Assembly (NCBI RefSeq): GCF_000821185.2
Contig: NZ_CP050855.1
Location: 1,612,001-1,676,000 of the forward strand
Direction: 5' to 3'
Source: Serratia symbiotica
GTDB taxonomy: Bacteria > Pseudomonadota > Gammaproteobacteria > Enterobacterales > Enterobacteriaceae
DNA: 64,000 nucleotides
The notes beneath the pieces were generated by a model. That model saw only the letters and a list, made by a program, of their open reading frames with translations, had not been told where the DNA came from and ran no database searches. Below are positions 1 through 8,062 of this stretch, piece by piece; the first letter of the stretch is position 1, and each line of letters starts with the position of its first letter. Made by a program: the position numbers and the translations under genes.

Positions 1-2
1 TG

Positions 3-929
3 ATTGCCCGCTTTACGCCATGGAAATTTATCTTCCTGACGGGGCATCACACACTGTTTATGTCGATGATGGTAGCGGTTATTCTGGCAACTGCGGGGAT
101 CAGTGGTGTGACGTTGATTACCGTCGGTTCGTTGGTTGTTGGGGTTGCGATGGTGTTCTTTCCAGCCATTGCCCACCCTTATATGAAAAAAGTCACCGGT
201 TCTGATGACGTGGCAATTGGCCACTTCTCTACCCTGTCTTATGTATTATCCGGTTTTATAGGCAGCAAGTTTGGTAATAAAGAACATTCGACTGAAGACA
301 TGGACGTACCGAAAAGTCTGTTGTTCTTACGTGACACACCGGTCGCTATCTCCTTTACCATGTGTATTATTTTCATTGTTACCTGCCTGTTTGCTGGTTC
401 TGAAGTGGTAAAAAACTTCAGCGGTGGCAAAAACTGGTTTATGTTCTCATTGATGCAATCCATTACCTTTGCCGCCGGTGTGTACATCATTTTACAAGGT
501 GTACGTATGGTTATTGCTGAGATAGTGCCAGCATTTAAAGGGATCTCCGACAAATTAGTTCCTAATGCCAAACCTGCGCTGGATTGCCCGGTGGTGTTCC
601 CTTACGCACCCAATGCGGTATTGGTTGGCTTCCTGAGCAGCTTTGCAGCAGGTCTTATTGGTATGTTCGCGTTGTATTTGATGAACATGACGGTAATAAT
701 CCCAGGCGTGGTACCCCACTTCTTTGTTGGTGCCGCAGCTGGGGTCTTTGGTAATGCTACCGGTGGACGTCGTGGGGCCATTCTCGGGGCGTTTGCTCAA
801 GGCCTGTTGATTACCTTCCTGCCTGTCTTCCTGCTGCCAGTGTTGGGCCATATTGGATTTGCCAATACTACTTTCAGCGATGCTGATTTTAGCGCGCTGG
901 GTATTTTACTGGGCCTCATCGTTAGATAA
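3..929 (+). CDS. PTS ascorbate-type EIIC permease (UlaA/SgaT family), 5' end outside window
   Basis: The reading frame is open from the first complete codon (position 3), so the true start lies upstream; the first in-frame ATG at 60 is internal. The product is strongly hydrophobic with about eight visible membrane segments. It carries a DCPVVFPYAPNAV stretch near the middle and a glycine-rich GAAAGVFGNATGG segment, both typical of the UlaA/SgaT EIIC family that imports L-ascorbate or related sugars and hands them to EIIA/EIIB for phosphorylation. It resembles the SgaT paralogues more than E. coli UlaA itself. The frame stops at 927-929, and 2 bp later the sequence reads ggttctgttgca, which resembles the end of an IS6-family element. 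The C-terminus may therefore be cut. Partner EIIA and EIIB genes are not in the window. Confidence 0.75.
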   Translation: MARFTPWKFIFLTGHHTLFMSMMVAVILATAGISGVTLITVGSLVVGVAMVFFPAIAHPYMKKVTGSDDVAIGHFSTLSYVLSGFIGSKFGNKEHSTEDMDVPKSLLFLRDTPVAISFTMCIIFIVTCLFAGSEVVKNFSGGKNWFMFSLMQSITFAAGVYIILQGVRMVIAEIVPAFKGISDKLVPNAKPALDCPVVFPYAPNAVLVGFLSSFAAGLIGMFALYLMNMTVIIPGVVPHFFVGAAAGVFGNATGGRRGAILGAFAQGLLITFLPVFLLPVLGHIGFANTTFSDADFSALGILLGLIVR

Positions 930-965
930 TGGTTCTGTTGCATTGCTGGTTTTTTAGTGACTTTT

Positions 966-1124
966 GGGTACACTCATAAAACACGAAAGGGGACACAATG
1001 GGGGATTTTCATTTGCAGTTATTGTGAACAGCCTAAAGAAATTACAACAGCATGCAATTGCGACGATATGTATTTCAAGCTATGCTCCTCAGTAATCGGA
1101 ATTTCTTGAACTATTTGAAAGCTT
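966..1124 (+). other. Leader of the left regulator gene, with a cysteine-rich reading frame
   Basis: The outer 159 bp of the left arm precede the regulator start. One frame stays open across the arm edge to a TGA at about 1108 and encodes a short cysteine-rich stretch (CSYC followed by ACNC). The identical sequence lies at 6869-7027. It could be a small zinc-ribbon-like peptide or the tail of a truncated gene; I see no convincing start codon with a ribosome site. The regulator promoter should lie here, but I cannot pick a clear -35/-10 pair. Confidence 0.25.
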
Positions 1125-1730
1125 ATGTTTGGAAAAGAAAAAAGTAATTTGCTGCGCTCAAATCTGGAACATTTACTTAACAGTAAGGGGGAAACACAGG
1201 TTTCTATCAGTGAGAGCACGGGGCTTAATCGTACGACAATTTTTAAGATCCTGGATGGTCGGGTCACCTGTGTACAGAAACAGACATTACGGAAAATATC
1301 AGATTTTTTCGGTGTTACAATGTATGAACTTCAAAATGTGGATATTGCTACAGTCGAAAAAATCAATGCCAGTATTTCAGTTTATGGAAATATGAATGCA
1401 GCTGCCTTACCTATTATACCTTTGACATCATTCATTGAGCAAGTAAATTCTGGGCGCTCAATTGGGGAACTGACGTTATCTTGGCCACTGACTTACTATT
1501 ATGGGCAAGGCCCGAATTTGATTGCCGTGTTGATAGACAAAAATTTACCTGCCCGCTATCAGAATGGGGATATCATCATCATCCGAAAAGGCGTATATAA
1601 AAGTACTAATATGAAGCTTCTCTTTAAGAAGAGTAGTGGATTTTTCATCAATGTGCATATGAATGTAGACGAGCTTGAAACTGAAATTATGATTTTAGGA
1701 GATATCCTTGAAGAACGTTATGGGAAATGA
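1125..1730 (+). CDS. XRE-family HTH regulator, left copy
   Basis: A 201-residue protein. Residues about 10-65 form a Cro/CI-type helix-turn-helix (ETQVSISESTGLNRTTIFKIL), suited to DNA binding. The C-terminal half contains NLPARYQNGDIIIIRKG, which has the rhythm of the strand-turn-strand motif of S24/LexA-like repressor domains, but I see no catalytic Ser/Lys pair. It would therefore be a sensor or dimerisation domain rather than a self-cleaving one (inference). The gene overlaps the downstream transporter by 11 nt, so the two are translationally coupled. Linkage to a queuosine-precursor transporter and queC suggests it controls that module, perhaps in response to a deazaguanine. An identical copy lies at 6263-6868 on the other strand. 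Confidence 0.7.
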   Translation: MFGKEKSNLLRSNLEHLLNSKGETQVSISESTGLNRTTIFKILDGRVTCVQKQTLRKISDFFGVTMYELQNVDIATVEKINASISVYGNMNAAALPIIPLTSFIEQVNSGRSIGELTLSWPLTYYYGQGPNLIAVLIDKNLPARYQNGDIIIIRKGVYKSTNMKLLFKKSSGFFINVHMNVDELETEIMILGDILEERYGK

Positions 1731-2603
1731 ACCAGAATATAAACTTTTGGGGTTCGAGCCAAAGACGCATGCAGCGAGAATACTGATATGCACCTCAGGG
1801 AAAATATTAAGCATTCATGTTAATGATCTAGAGAGAAGCGAGATCGCTGAAAAACTCTCCTCACGAGAAATAAAAGCTCTGTATCGTCATATTTATATGG
1901 ACAAGCTGGCTCCAGAGACAGAGTACCAATTGAAGGACAGGAGTGAGCGATCATGGGGAGCCTATGTTGCGTTTGTTCTGGCATTGGCGGTATTTTATCA
2001 ATTCAGTAATATAGCGGCAATTAAACCTGTTTATATAAGCTACCTTGATATCATTGTAACCCCGGGTACATTTATTTATCCATTTACGTTTCTTATAATC
2101 GACCTGCTAAATGAGTTTTACGGTTTTCGCTTAGCAAGAAAAGCTATCCTGTGTTCAGTCATATCAAATATTGTTATCACGCTACTACTTTTTTTTCTAT
2201 GACATTGCCGGTTATTCCAGAATGGCACTTTAACGTTGCGTATAATGATTTTATGACGCAGTTATATGTTGTATTGCTTGCGTCCACAATGGCTTTTATT
2301 ACTTCTGAGTTGTCAAACTCATGGATATTGTGTAAAATAAAAGCAATCACACGTTCTCGACACCTTTATTTACGGATCTTTCTGAGTACGTTTGCCGCTT
2401 CTATTATCGATAGCTTCGTCTTTTGTTTCCTTGCATTTTATGGAAAAATGGATAATTCTGTTATATTAAAAATAGCTATGATACAGATTATCATTAAGTC
2501 TGTATATGCTGTCTTAAATATATTACCCGCTTATTACGCTCGTTTCCTTTACAGAAAACACATCCTCCACCCTGGTGAGGATATGGTCTCTGCATCTTCT
2601 TAA
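1720..2603 (+). pseudogene. Queuosine-precursor transporter (YhhQ/VUT family), frameshifted, left copy
   Basis: Two consecutive frames make one VUT-family membrane protein of about 294 residues. The first (ATG 1720, stop 2200-2202) has an extra soluble N-terminus of about 75 residues, then membrane segments with the family motif TFIYPFTFLIIDLLNEFYG. The second continues from about 2196 in the -1 frame and carries the remaining segments, with conserved SELSNSWIL and ILPAYYARF stretches. The break lies at a run of eight T at 2189-2196, where one extra T or a -1 slip restores the frame. YhhQ-type proteins import preQ0/preQ1 for queuosine synthesis. The start at 1720 overlaps the regulator stop. 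It may be dead, or rescued by slippage on the T run. The right arm has the identical lesion. Confidence 0.8.
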
Positions 2604-2616
2604 TACAATGATTTTT

Positions 2617-3309
2617 TTAGATATTAATTTTACGTTGCAATGCCTGCATGACGTTTTTCCTATTAGAAAGGTATGTTTCCAGTCCTTTTCGGCGCAAATG
2701 GCAGGCAGCACATTCACCACACCCAGCCCCTTTAATTCCGTTATAGCAGGTCAGGGTCTCGTCACGTATCAGGGATAATTGTTGCCAGTGATCTGCCAGT
2801 GCCCAAGTTTCTGCTTTATTCAACCACATCAACGGTGTTTCAAAACGCACGTCTTTCGCCATACCAAGGACTATGGCGTGGTTAAGCGCTTTGACGAACT
2901 CATCACGACAGTCGGGATAGCCTGAGAAGTCGGTTTCACAAACACCAGTGATAACAACGTCTGCTTGTACCTGATAAGCGTAGATAGCAGCAAGAGTCAG
3001 AAAGAGGATGTTTCGTCCGGGAACGAACGTATTGGGGATCCCCTCTTCGGTTTGAGTTGGTATGGGAATATTATCGCGGGTGAGGCTGCTGATCGCCAGT
3101 TCATTGAGCAGACCAACATCCAGTACCTTATGAGCTGTGGCACCTAGTTTTAAGGCTAGTTCTCGCGCTACGTCGATTTCAGCACGGTGGCGTTGACCGT
3201 AATCGAAAGTGATACAATGAATATCATCATAAAAATGTCTCGCATGTATAAGGCAAGTTGTTGAATCTTGACCGCCACTATAGACCACTACAGCTTTCTT
3301 CTTTTCCAT
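2617..3309 (-). CDS. queC: 7-cyano-7-deazaguanine (preQ0) synthase QueC, left copy
   Basis: QueC converts 7-carboxy-7-deazaguanine to preQ0 using ATP and ammonia, a cytosolic step towards queuosine in tRNAs with GUN anticodons. The protein is 230 residues, close to the 231 of E. coli. It has the N-type ATP pyrophosphatase loop SGGQDS at the N-terminus, the [12 protein letters not shown] and [21 protein letters not shown] blocks, and the zinc-binding cysteine set GCGECAAC near the C-terminus. I chose the ATG at 3309 because it aligns with other QueC starts; an upstream in-frame ATG at 3318 would add three residues. It converges on the transporter with a 13 nt gap. An identical copy is at 4684-5376. 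Confidence 0.95.
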   Translation of the reverse strand: MEKKKAVVVYSGGQDSTTCLIHARHFYDDIHCITFDYGQRHRAEIDVARELALKLGATAHKVLDVGLLNELAISSLTRDNIPIPTQTEEGIPNTFVPGRNILFLTLAAIYAYQVQADVVITGVCETDFSGYPDCRDEFVKALNHAIVLGMAKDVRFETPLMWLNKAETWALADHWQQLSLIRDETLTCYNGIKGAGCGECAACHLRRKGLETYLSNRKNVMQALQRKINI

Positions 3310-3348
3310 TGTCATCACCTATCAATTTGATAAACAATATAAATTATC

Positions 3349-4644
3349 ATCCCGATTCTTTTTGAACTCAAAAAAAGCATCATTTTAGTATTCAAGTGTT
3401 GACAAATCAGGGTGGCAAGAACTACATTATCACAAGAGGGAACGACTTCAAAGTAGTGAACGGTATCTAAGCATAGTCAATACTGGGGAATATCTAATAA
3501 AAGGCAGAGTAACTATAAAATAACTGTCCTAATAAGATGAAAATGTTTATATCATGACGAAACCGCGTGATTTTTTTCTCACATGGTTTCCTCATGGTTT
3601 TTTATATGAACGTGTCCCGTTTGCAACGGCTTCCATTGTTTTTTTGACTCTGACAGAGAGATTGCAACTTTATATCCGGCTTTTTACAGTCTTAAAGCTG
3701 CCAGTCCCTATGTAATTCGCCGACTCATACCTTATTTTCCTGACGAATTTTAAGCTCATATGTAGTGATGTAATGGACACCCAGGGTGATGCAAGTACTA
3801 ATTCGATGCGATTTTTGATATATCCGGTGTCATTAGAGGGTTCAGTTACCCGTGCCATGATGTCATCCGAGCCCTATTTCCTTATCACTACGGCGATATA
3901 TGATTATCCAGGTCAACTCCAAACTGTTACAGGGACGGTAGCTGTTTTCTCACTAGTGGCTGCAAACTCAGTTAAATACTTATTTTAATTCAGTAACTAT
4001 TGTTAATTCATGGAAAATGCCTTCTTTACGCTGAAATCAACCGCATCCGTCATTACCCGCCAGACAATCCTGGTTAGTTTGTTTGCCAGCGCTACCGTTC
4101 CTTCCAGGAATCCCTGTCGGGCTTCAAGGGCATTAACCCATCGTGCCAGATTGTCATTACGTTTTTTCGCACAACGCATTACTGCCCGTGCACCATGGAT
4201 AATCAAGGTCCGTATACATCGGTTTCCATACTTTGTCATAGAGGATAATCGTGTTTTGCTGCCGGAACTATGCTATCGGCGGGCCAGTCCACACCATGCC
4301 GACAACTCTCTACCGCTGGAAAACTGTGCGGTATCCACTTCACTGACAAAAACCGCTGCGATCAATGGACCCACTCTGCTAGAGAAAGGATTTGGTTAGC
4401 CAGCGTTGTTCTCTGCTCAACCATTAGTTACCGGGTATTATATAACGCTTTTATGTCCTATTGTTCCGTTGCTTTTACCGATACAAAATGAATTCCCGGG
4501 CGACATACAGTTTCACAGATAACCAGGCCGTCATTAGCATCATTCTTCTGGTTATGGACAAACGCTTTCACGTATTGTGTAGGGATAAGCTTTATGTGAC
4601 ATCCCATTGAGCTTAGCGCTCGTCCCCAGAAAGGAAGTCGGGAA
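3349..4644. other. Spacer between the inverted-repeat arms
   Basis: The left part (3349-4002) holds only short frames (for example 3555-3716 and 3773-3988 on the plus strand) that I cannot assign to a family. The right part (4003-4610) is an IS110-family remnant on the minus strand. The two queC promoters should lie at the spacer edges, reading outward, because both queC genes start within 40 bp of their arm ends. Confidence 0.6.
4003..4610 (-). pseudogene. IS110-family transposase remnant
   Basis: Read on the minus strand from 4610, broken frames give KLIPTQYVKAFVHNQKNDAN, then SSGRELSAWCGL, then KYGNRCIRTLIIHGARAV and ALANKLTRIVW. These are in the order found in IS110/IS1111 transposases: the end of the DEDD N-terminal catalytic domain, then the C-terminal transposase_20 domain with its helix-hairpin-helix and conserved serine region. 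The N-terminal third is missing and at least one internal deletion and several frame changes have occurred, so it is inactive. The intact C-terminal stretch runs from about 4239 to the stop at 4003. Confidence 0.8.
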
Positions 4645-4683
4645 GATAATTTATATTGTTTATCAAATTGATAGGTGATGACA

Positions 4684-5376
4684 ATGGAAAAGAAGAAAGC
4701 TGTAGTGGTCTATAGTGGCGGTCAAGATTCAACAACTTGCCTTATACATGCGAGACATTTTTATGATGATATTCATTGTATCACTTTCGATTACGGTCAA
4801 CGCCACCGTGCTGAAATCGACGTAGCGCGAGAACTAGCCTTAAAACTAGGTGCCACAGCTCATAAGGTACTGGATGTTGGTCTGCTCAATGAACTGGCGA
4901 TCAGCAGCCTCACCCGCGATAATATTCCCATACCAACTCAAACCGAAGAGGGGATCCCCAATACGTTCGTTCCCGGACGAAACATCCTCTTTCTGACTCT
5001 TGCTGCTATCTACGCTTATCAGGTACAAGCAGACGTTGTTATCACTGGTGTTTGTGAAACCGACTTCTCAGGCTATCCCGACTGTCGTGATGAGTTCGTC
5101 AAAGCGCTTAACCACGCCATAGTCCTTGGTATGGCGAAAGACGTGCGTTTTGAAACACCGTTGATGTGGTTGAATAAAGCAGAAACTTGGGCACTGGCAG
5201 ATCACTGGCAACAATTATCCCTGATACGTGACGAGACCCTGACCTGCTATAACGGAATTAAAGGGGCTGGGTGTGGTGAATGTGCTGCCTGCCATTTGCG
5301 CCGAAAAGGACTGGAAACATACCTTTCTAATAGGAAAAACGTCATGCAGGCATTGCAACGTAAAATTAATATCTAA
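4684..5376 (+). CDS. queC: 7-cyano-7-deazaguanine (preQ0) synthase QueC, right copy
   Basis: Identical in protein sequence to the copy at 2617-3309, with the SGGQDS PP-loop and the C-terminal GCGECAAC zinc site. It is intact, so this segment has two apparently functional queC genes transcribed away from the central spacer. An aggtga ribosome site lies 6-11 nt before the ATG at 4684. The AT-rich sequence just upstream (4645-4675) is shared by both copies and is the likely promoter zone. Confidence 0.95.
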   Translation: MEKKKAVVVYSGGQDSTTCLIHARHFYDDIHCITFDYGQRHRAEIDVARELALKLGATAHKVLDVGLLNELAISSLTRDNIPIPTQTEEGIPNTFVPGRNILFLTLAAIYAYQVQADVVITGVCETDFSGYPDCRDEFVKALNHAIVLGMAKDVRFETPLMWLNKAETWALADHWQQLSLIRDETLTCYNGIKGAGCGECAACHLRRKGLETYLSNRKNVMQALQRKINI

Positions 5377-5389
5377 AAAAATCATTGTA

Positions 5390-6273
5390 TTAAGAAGATG
5401 CAGAGACCATATCCTCACCAGGGTGGAGGATGTGTTTTCTGTAAAGGAAACGAGCGTAATAAGCGGGTAATATATTTAAGACAGCATATACAGACTTAAT
5501 GATAATCTGTATCATAGCTATTTTTAATATAACAGAATTATCCATTTTTCCATAAAATGCAAGGAAACAAAAGACGAAGCTATCGATAATAGAAGCGGCA
5601 AACGTACTCAGAAAGATCCGTAAATAAAGGTGTCGAGAACGTGTGATTGCTTTTATTTTACACAATATCCATGAGTTTGACAACTCAGAAGTAATAAAAG
5701 CCATTGTGGACGCAAGCAATACAACATATAACTGCGTCATAAAATCATTATACGCAACGTTAAAGTGCCATTCTGGAATAACCGGCAATGTCATAGAAAA
5801 AAAAGTAGTAGCGTGATAACAATATTTGATATGACTGAACACAGGATAGCTTTTCTTGCTAAGCGAAAACCGTAAAACTCATTTAGCAGGTCGATTATAA
5901 GAAACGTAAATGGATAAATAAATGTACCCGGGGTTACAATGATATCAAGGTAGCTTATATAAACAGGTTTAATTGCCGCTATATTACTGAATTGATAAAA
6001 TACCGCCAATGCCAGAACAAACGCAACATAGGCTCCCCATGATCGCTCACTCCTGTCCTTCAATTGGTACTCTGTCTCTGGAGCCAGCTTGTCCATATAA
6101 ATATGACGATACAGAGCTTTTATTTCTCGTGAGGAGAGTTTTTCAGCGATCTCGCTTCTCTCTAGATCATTAACATGAATGCTTAATATTTTCCCTGAGG
6201 TGCATATCAGTATTCTCGCTGCATGCGTCTTTGGCTCGAACCCCAAAAGTTTATATTCTGGTTCATTTCCCAT
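5390..6273 (-). pseudogene. Queuosine-precursor transporter (YhhQ/VUT family), frameshifted, right copy
   Basis: Mirror image of the gene at 1720-2603. The N-terminal frame runs from 6273 to a stop near 5791, and the C-terminal frame continues to 5390. The frame break lies at a run of eight A on the plus strand (5797-5804), which is T8 in the coding strand, exactly as in the other arm. The shared lesion means either that it predates the duplication, that the arms have been homogenised, or that slippage on the homopolymer is tolerated or used. Confidence 0.8.
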
Positions 6274-6868
6274 AACGTTCTTCAAGGATATCTCCTAAAA
6301 TCATAATTTCAGTTTCAAGCTCGTCTACATTCATATGCACATTGATGAAAAATCCACTACTCTTCTTAAAGAGAAGCTTCATATTAGTACTTTTATATAC
6401 GCCTTTTCGGATGATGATGATATCCCCATTCTGATAGCGGGCAGGTAAATTTTTGTCTATCAACACGGCAATCAAATTCGGGCCTTGCCCATAATAGTAA
6501 GTCAGTGGCCAAGATAACGTCAGTTCCCCAATTGAGCGCCCAGAATTTACTTGCTCAATGAATGATGTCAAAGGTATAATAGGTAAGGCAGCTGCATTCA
6601 TATTTCCATAAACTGAAATACTGGCATTGATTTTTTCGACTGTAGCAATATCCACATTTTGAAGTTCATACATTGTAACACCGAAAAAATCTGATATTTT
6701 CCGTAATGTCTGTTTCTGTACACAGGTGACCCGACCATCCAGGATCTTAAAAATTGTCGTACGATTAAGCCCCGTGCTCTCACTGATAGAAACCTGTGTT
6801 TCCCCCTTACTGTTAAGTAAATGTTCCAGATTTGAGCGCAGCAAATTACTTTTTTCTTTTCCAAACAT
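6263..6868 (-). CDS. XRE-family HTH regulator, right copy
   Basis: Identical to the 201-residue regulator at 1125-1730, with an N-terminal Cro/CI helix-turn-helix and a C-terminal S24-like fold lacking an evident catalytic dyad. It leads the mirrored regulator-transporter pair and overlaps the transporter start by 11 nt. Confidence 0.7.
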   Translation of the reverse strand: MFGKEKSNLLRSNLEHLLNSKGETQVSISESTGLNRTTIFKILDGRVTCVQKQTLRKISDFFGVTMYELQNVDIATVEKINASISVYGNMNAAALPIIPLTSFIEQVNSGRSIGELTLSWPLTYYYGQGPNLIAVLIDKNLPARYQNGDIIIIRKGVYKSTNMKLLFKKSSGFFINVHMNVDELETEIMILGDILEERYGK

Positions 6869-7132
6869 AAGCTTTCAAATAGTTCAAGAAATTCCGATTA
6901 CTGAGGAGCATAGCTTGAAATACATATCGTCGCAATTGCATGCTGTTGTAATTTCTTTAGGCTGTTCACAATAACTGCAAATGAAAATCCCCCATTGTGT
7001 CCCCTTTCGTGTTTTATGAGTGTACCCTTGTGATAGCAAGATAAACTTTGCCAAACCTGGTCTCACTAGACTTGATTTAGTCGATATAATACTTAAGAAT
7101 CGCATATCCTAGTATCTATTAAGATTAATGGC

Positions 7133-7781
7133 ATGGAATTCGTAGGTTATGCACGTGTTTCTACTACCGACCAGGATCTGACTAACCAGATTGCCGTTTT
7201 GACCAACGCCGGATGCCGTAAAATTTTCGCGGAGAAAATCAGCGGGACAAAGAAAGAAGGGCGCCAGGCATTCGATGAGTGCCTGGATTATTTGCGGGAG
7301 GGCGATACATTGGTAGTCACACGCATTGATCGCCTGTCACGAAGTTTACGGGATCTGCAAAACCTGGTGCATGACCTTGAAGGTCAGAAAATCAAACTCA
7401 AGGCAACGGAACAGGCCATCGATACGTCCTCCGCCTCCGGCAAAGCTTTTCTGGATATGCTGGGCGTCTTTGCCGAGTTCGAGACGCGTCTGCGTCAGGA
7501 ACGGCAAAAGGAAGGTATTGCCCGGGCTTAAAGCCAATGGAGCCTATAAAGGAAGAAAACCAACAGCCCAGGCCAAAGCGCAACAGGTCATTGACTTAAC
7601 GATGGCCGGATTAACACGCGAGGCGGTTGCCGCCCACCTGGAAATGGGCAAGGCCAGCGTCTATCGGATACTAAAAGCATGGCGTCAACAACATCCTGAC
7701 GCCATCCTGCCTGGAGAACGGGTGAAACCTCAGAGCAGCTATATTGAGCTGGGGGCCGAACGTGCTACGATAGCTTCATGA
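7133..7781 (+). pseudogene. Serine recombinase (resolvase/invertase family), broken by a 1-base insertion
   Basis: The first frame (7133-7531) has the complete catalytic domain of a small serine recombinase: YARVSTTDQ with the nucleophilic serine near residue 10, the DRLSRSLRDL helix, and the GVFAEFE dimer-interface region. After KEGIARA the frame stops. The second frame continues as KANGAYKGRKPTAQAKAQQV and then a C-terminal helix-turn-helix (TREAVAAHLEMGKASVYRIL), ending at 7781. One extra T in gcccgggctTaaag (about 7528) accounts for the break. Such enzymes resolve cointegrates or invert DNA segments; this one abuts the outer edge of the large inverted repeat. The stop overlaps the next ATG (ATGA). 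Confidence 0.88.
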
Positions 7782-8062
7782 AAACAACGCCAACTCCCCA
7801 TGATGCCCTGTTCAAGCAGTTTCTGACTCACCCGGAAACGGCCCGCGATTTTTTGCAACAGCACCTGCCGCCAGCTCTGCTGCAAACCTGTGATCTGAGT
7901 ACCTTGCGGCTGGAATCAGGCAACTTTGTCGAAGAAGATCTGCGCGCCTATTATTCCGACGTCCTCTATTCACTCAAAACGGGGAAGGGCGAGGGGTATG
8001 TTTATTGTCTGATTGAACACCAAAGTTCGCCTGACAGGCACATGGCGGAGCCTGTAATTTAA
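7778..8062 (+). pseudogene. Rpn/YhgA-family nuclease (PD-(D/E)XK), truncated by IS256-type insertion
   Basis: The first 90 residues match the N-terminus of the Rpn (YhgA-like) recombination-promoting nucleases: [19 protein letters not shown], then YYSDVLYS and CLIEHQSS, which supply the D and E-x-Q residues of the PD-(D/E)XK site. After PDRHMA the sequence runs into the left end of the IS256-family element and stops at 8062, so about two thirds of a normal 290-330 residue protein is missing. I find no remainder beyond the IS (9363 onward), so a deletion accompanied or followed the insertion. It overlaps the resolvase stop by 4 nt, as in an operon. Confidence 0.85.

Larger units (their letters stand above)
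966..3348 (+). repeat. Left arm of 2,383 bp inverted repeat
   Basis: This arm is the reverse complement of 4645-7027. Paired positions sum to 7993 throughout with no length drift, and the three genes and intergenic junctions I compared are identical. Outside 966 the match breaks immediately (t at 965 against t at 7028). Inside 3348 there is one mismatch (3349/4644), then six more matching bases before divergence. Confidence 0.95.
4645..7027 (-). repeat. Right arm of 2,383 bp inverted repeat
   Basis: Reverse complement of 966-3348, with the same three genes mirrored. The outer edge at 7027 is followed by unrelated sequence leading to the resolvase gene. The inner edge at 4645 adjoins the spacer. 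Confidence 0.95.

Noticed and set aside
1125..1730. Prophage CI repressor as sign of a nearby prophage
   Set aside because: No phage structural, integrase or lysis genes are present. The regulator is coupled to a transporter gene, so a prophage origin is not supported here.
6726..6974. Open frame of 82 codons on the plus strand (and its mirror at 1019-1267)
   Set aside because: It lies antisense to the regulator gene and its leader, has no family features, and has an exact mirror only because the arms are identical.
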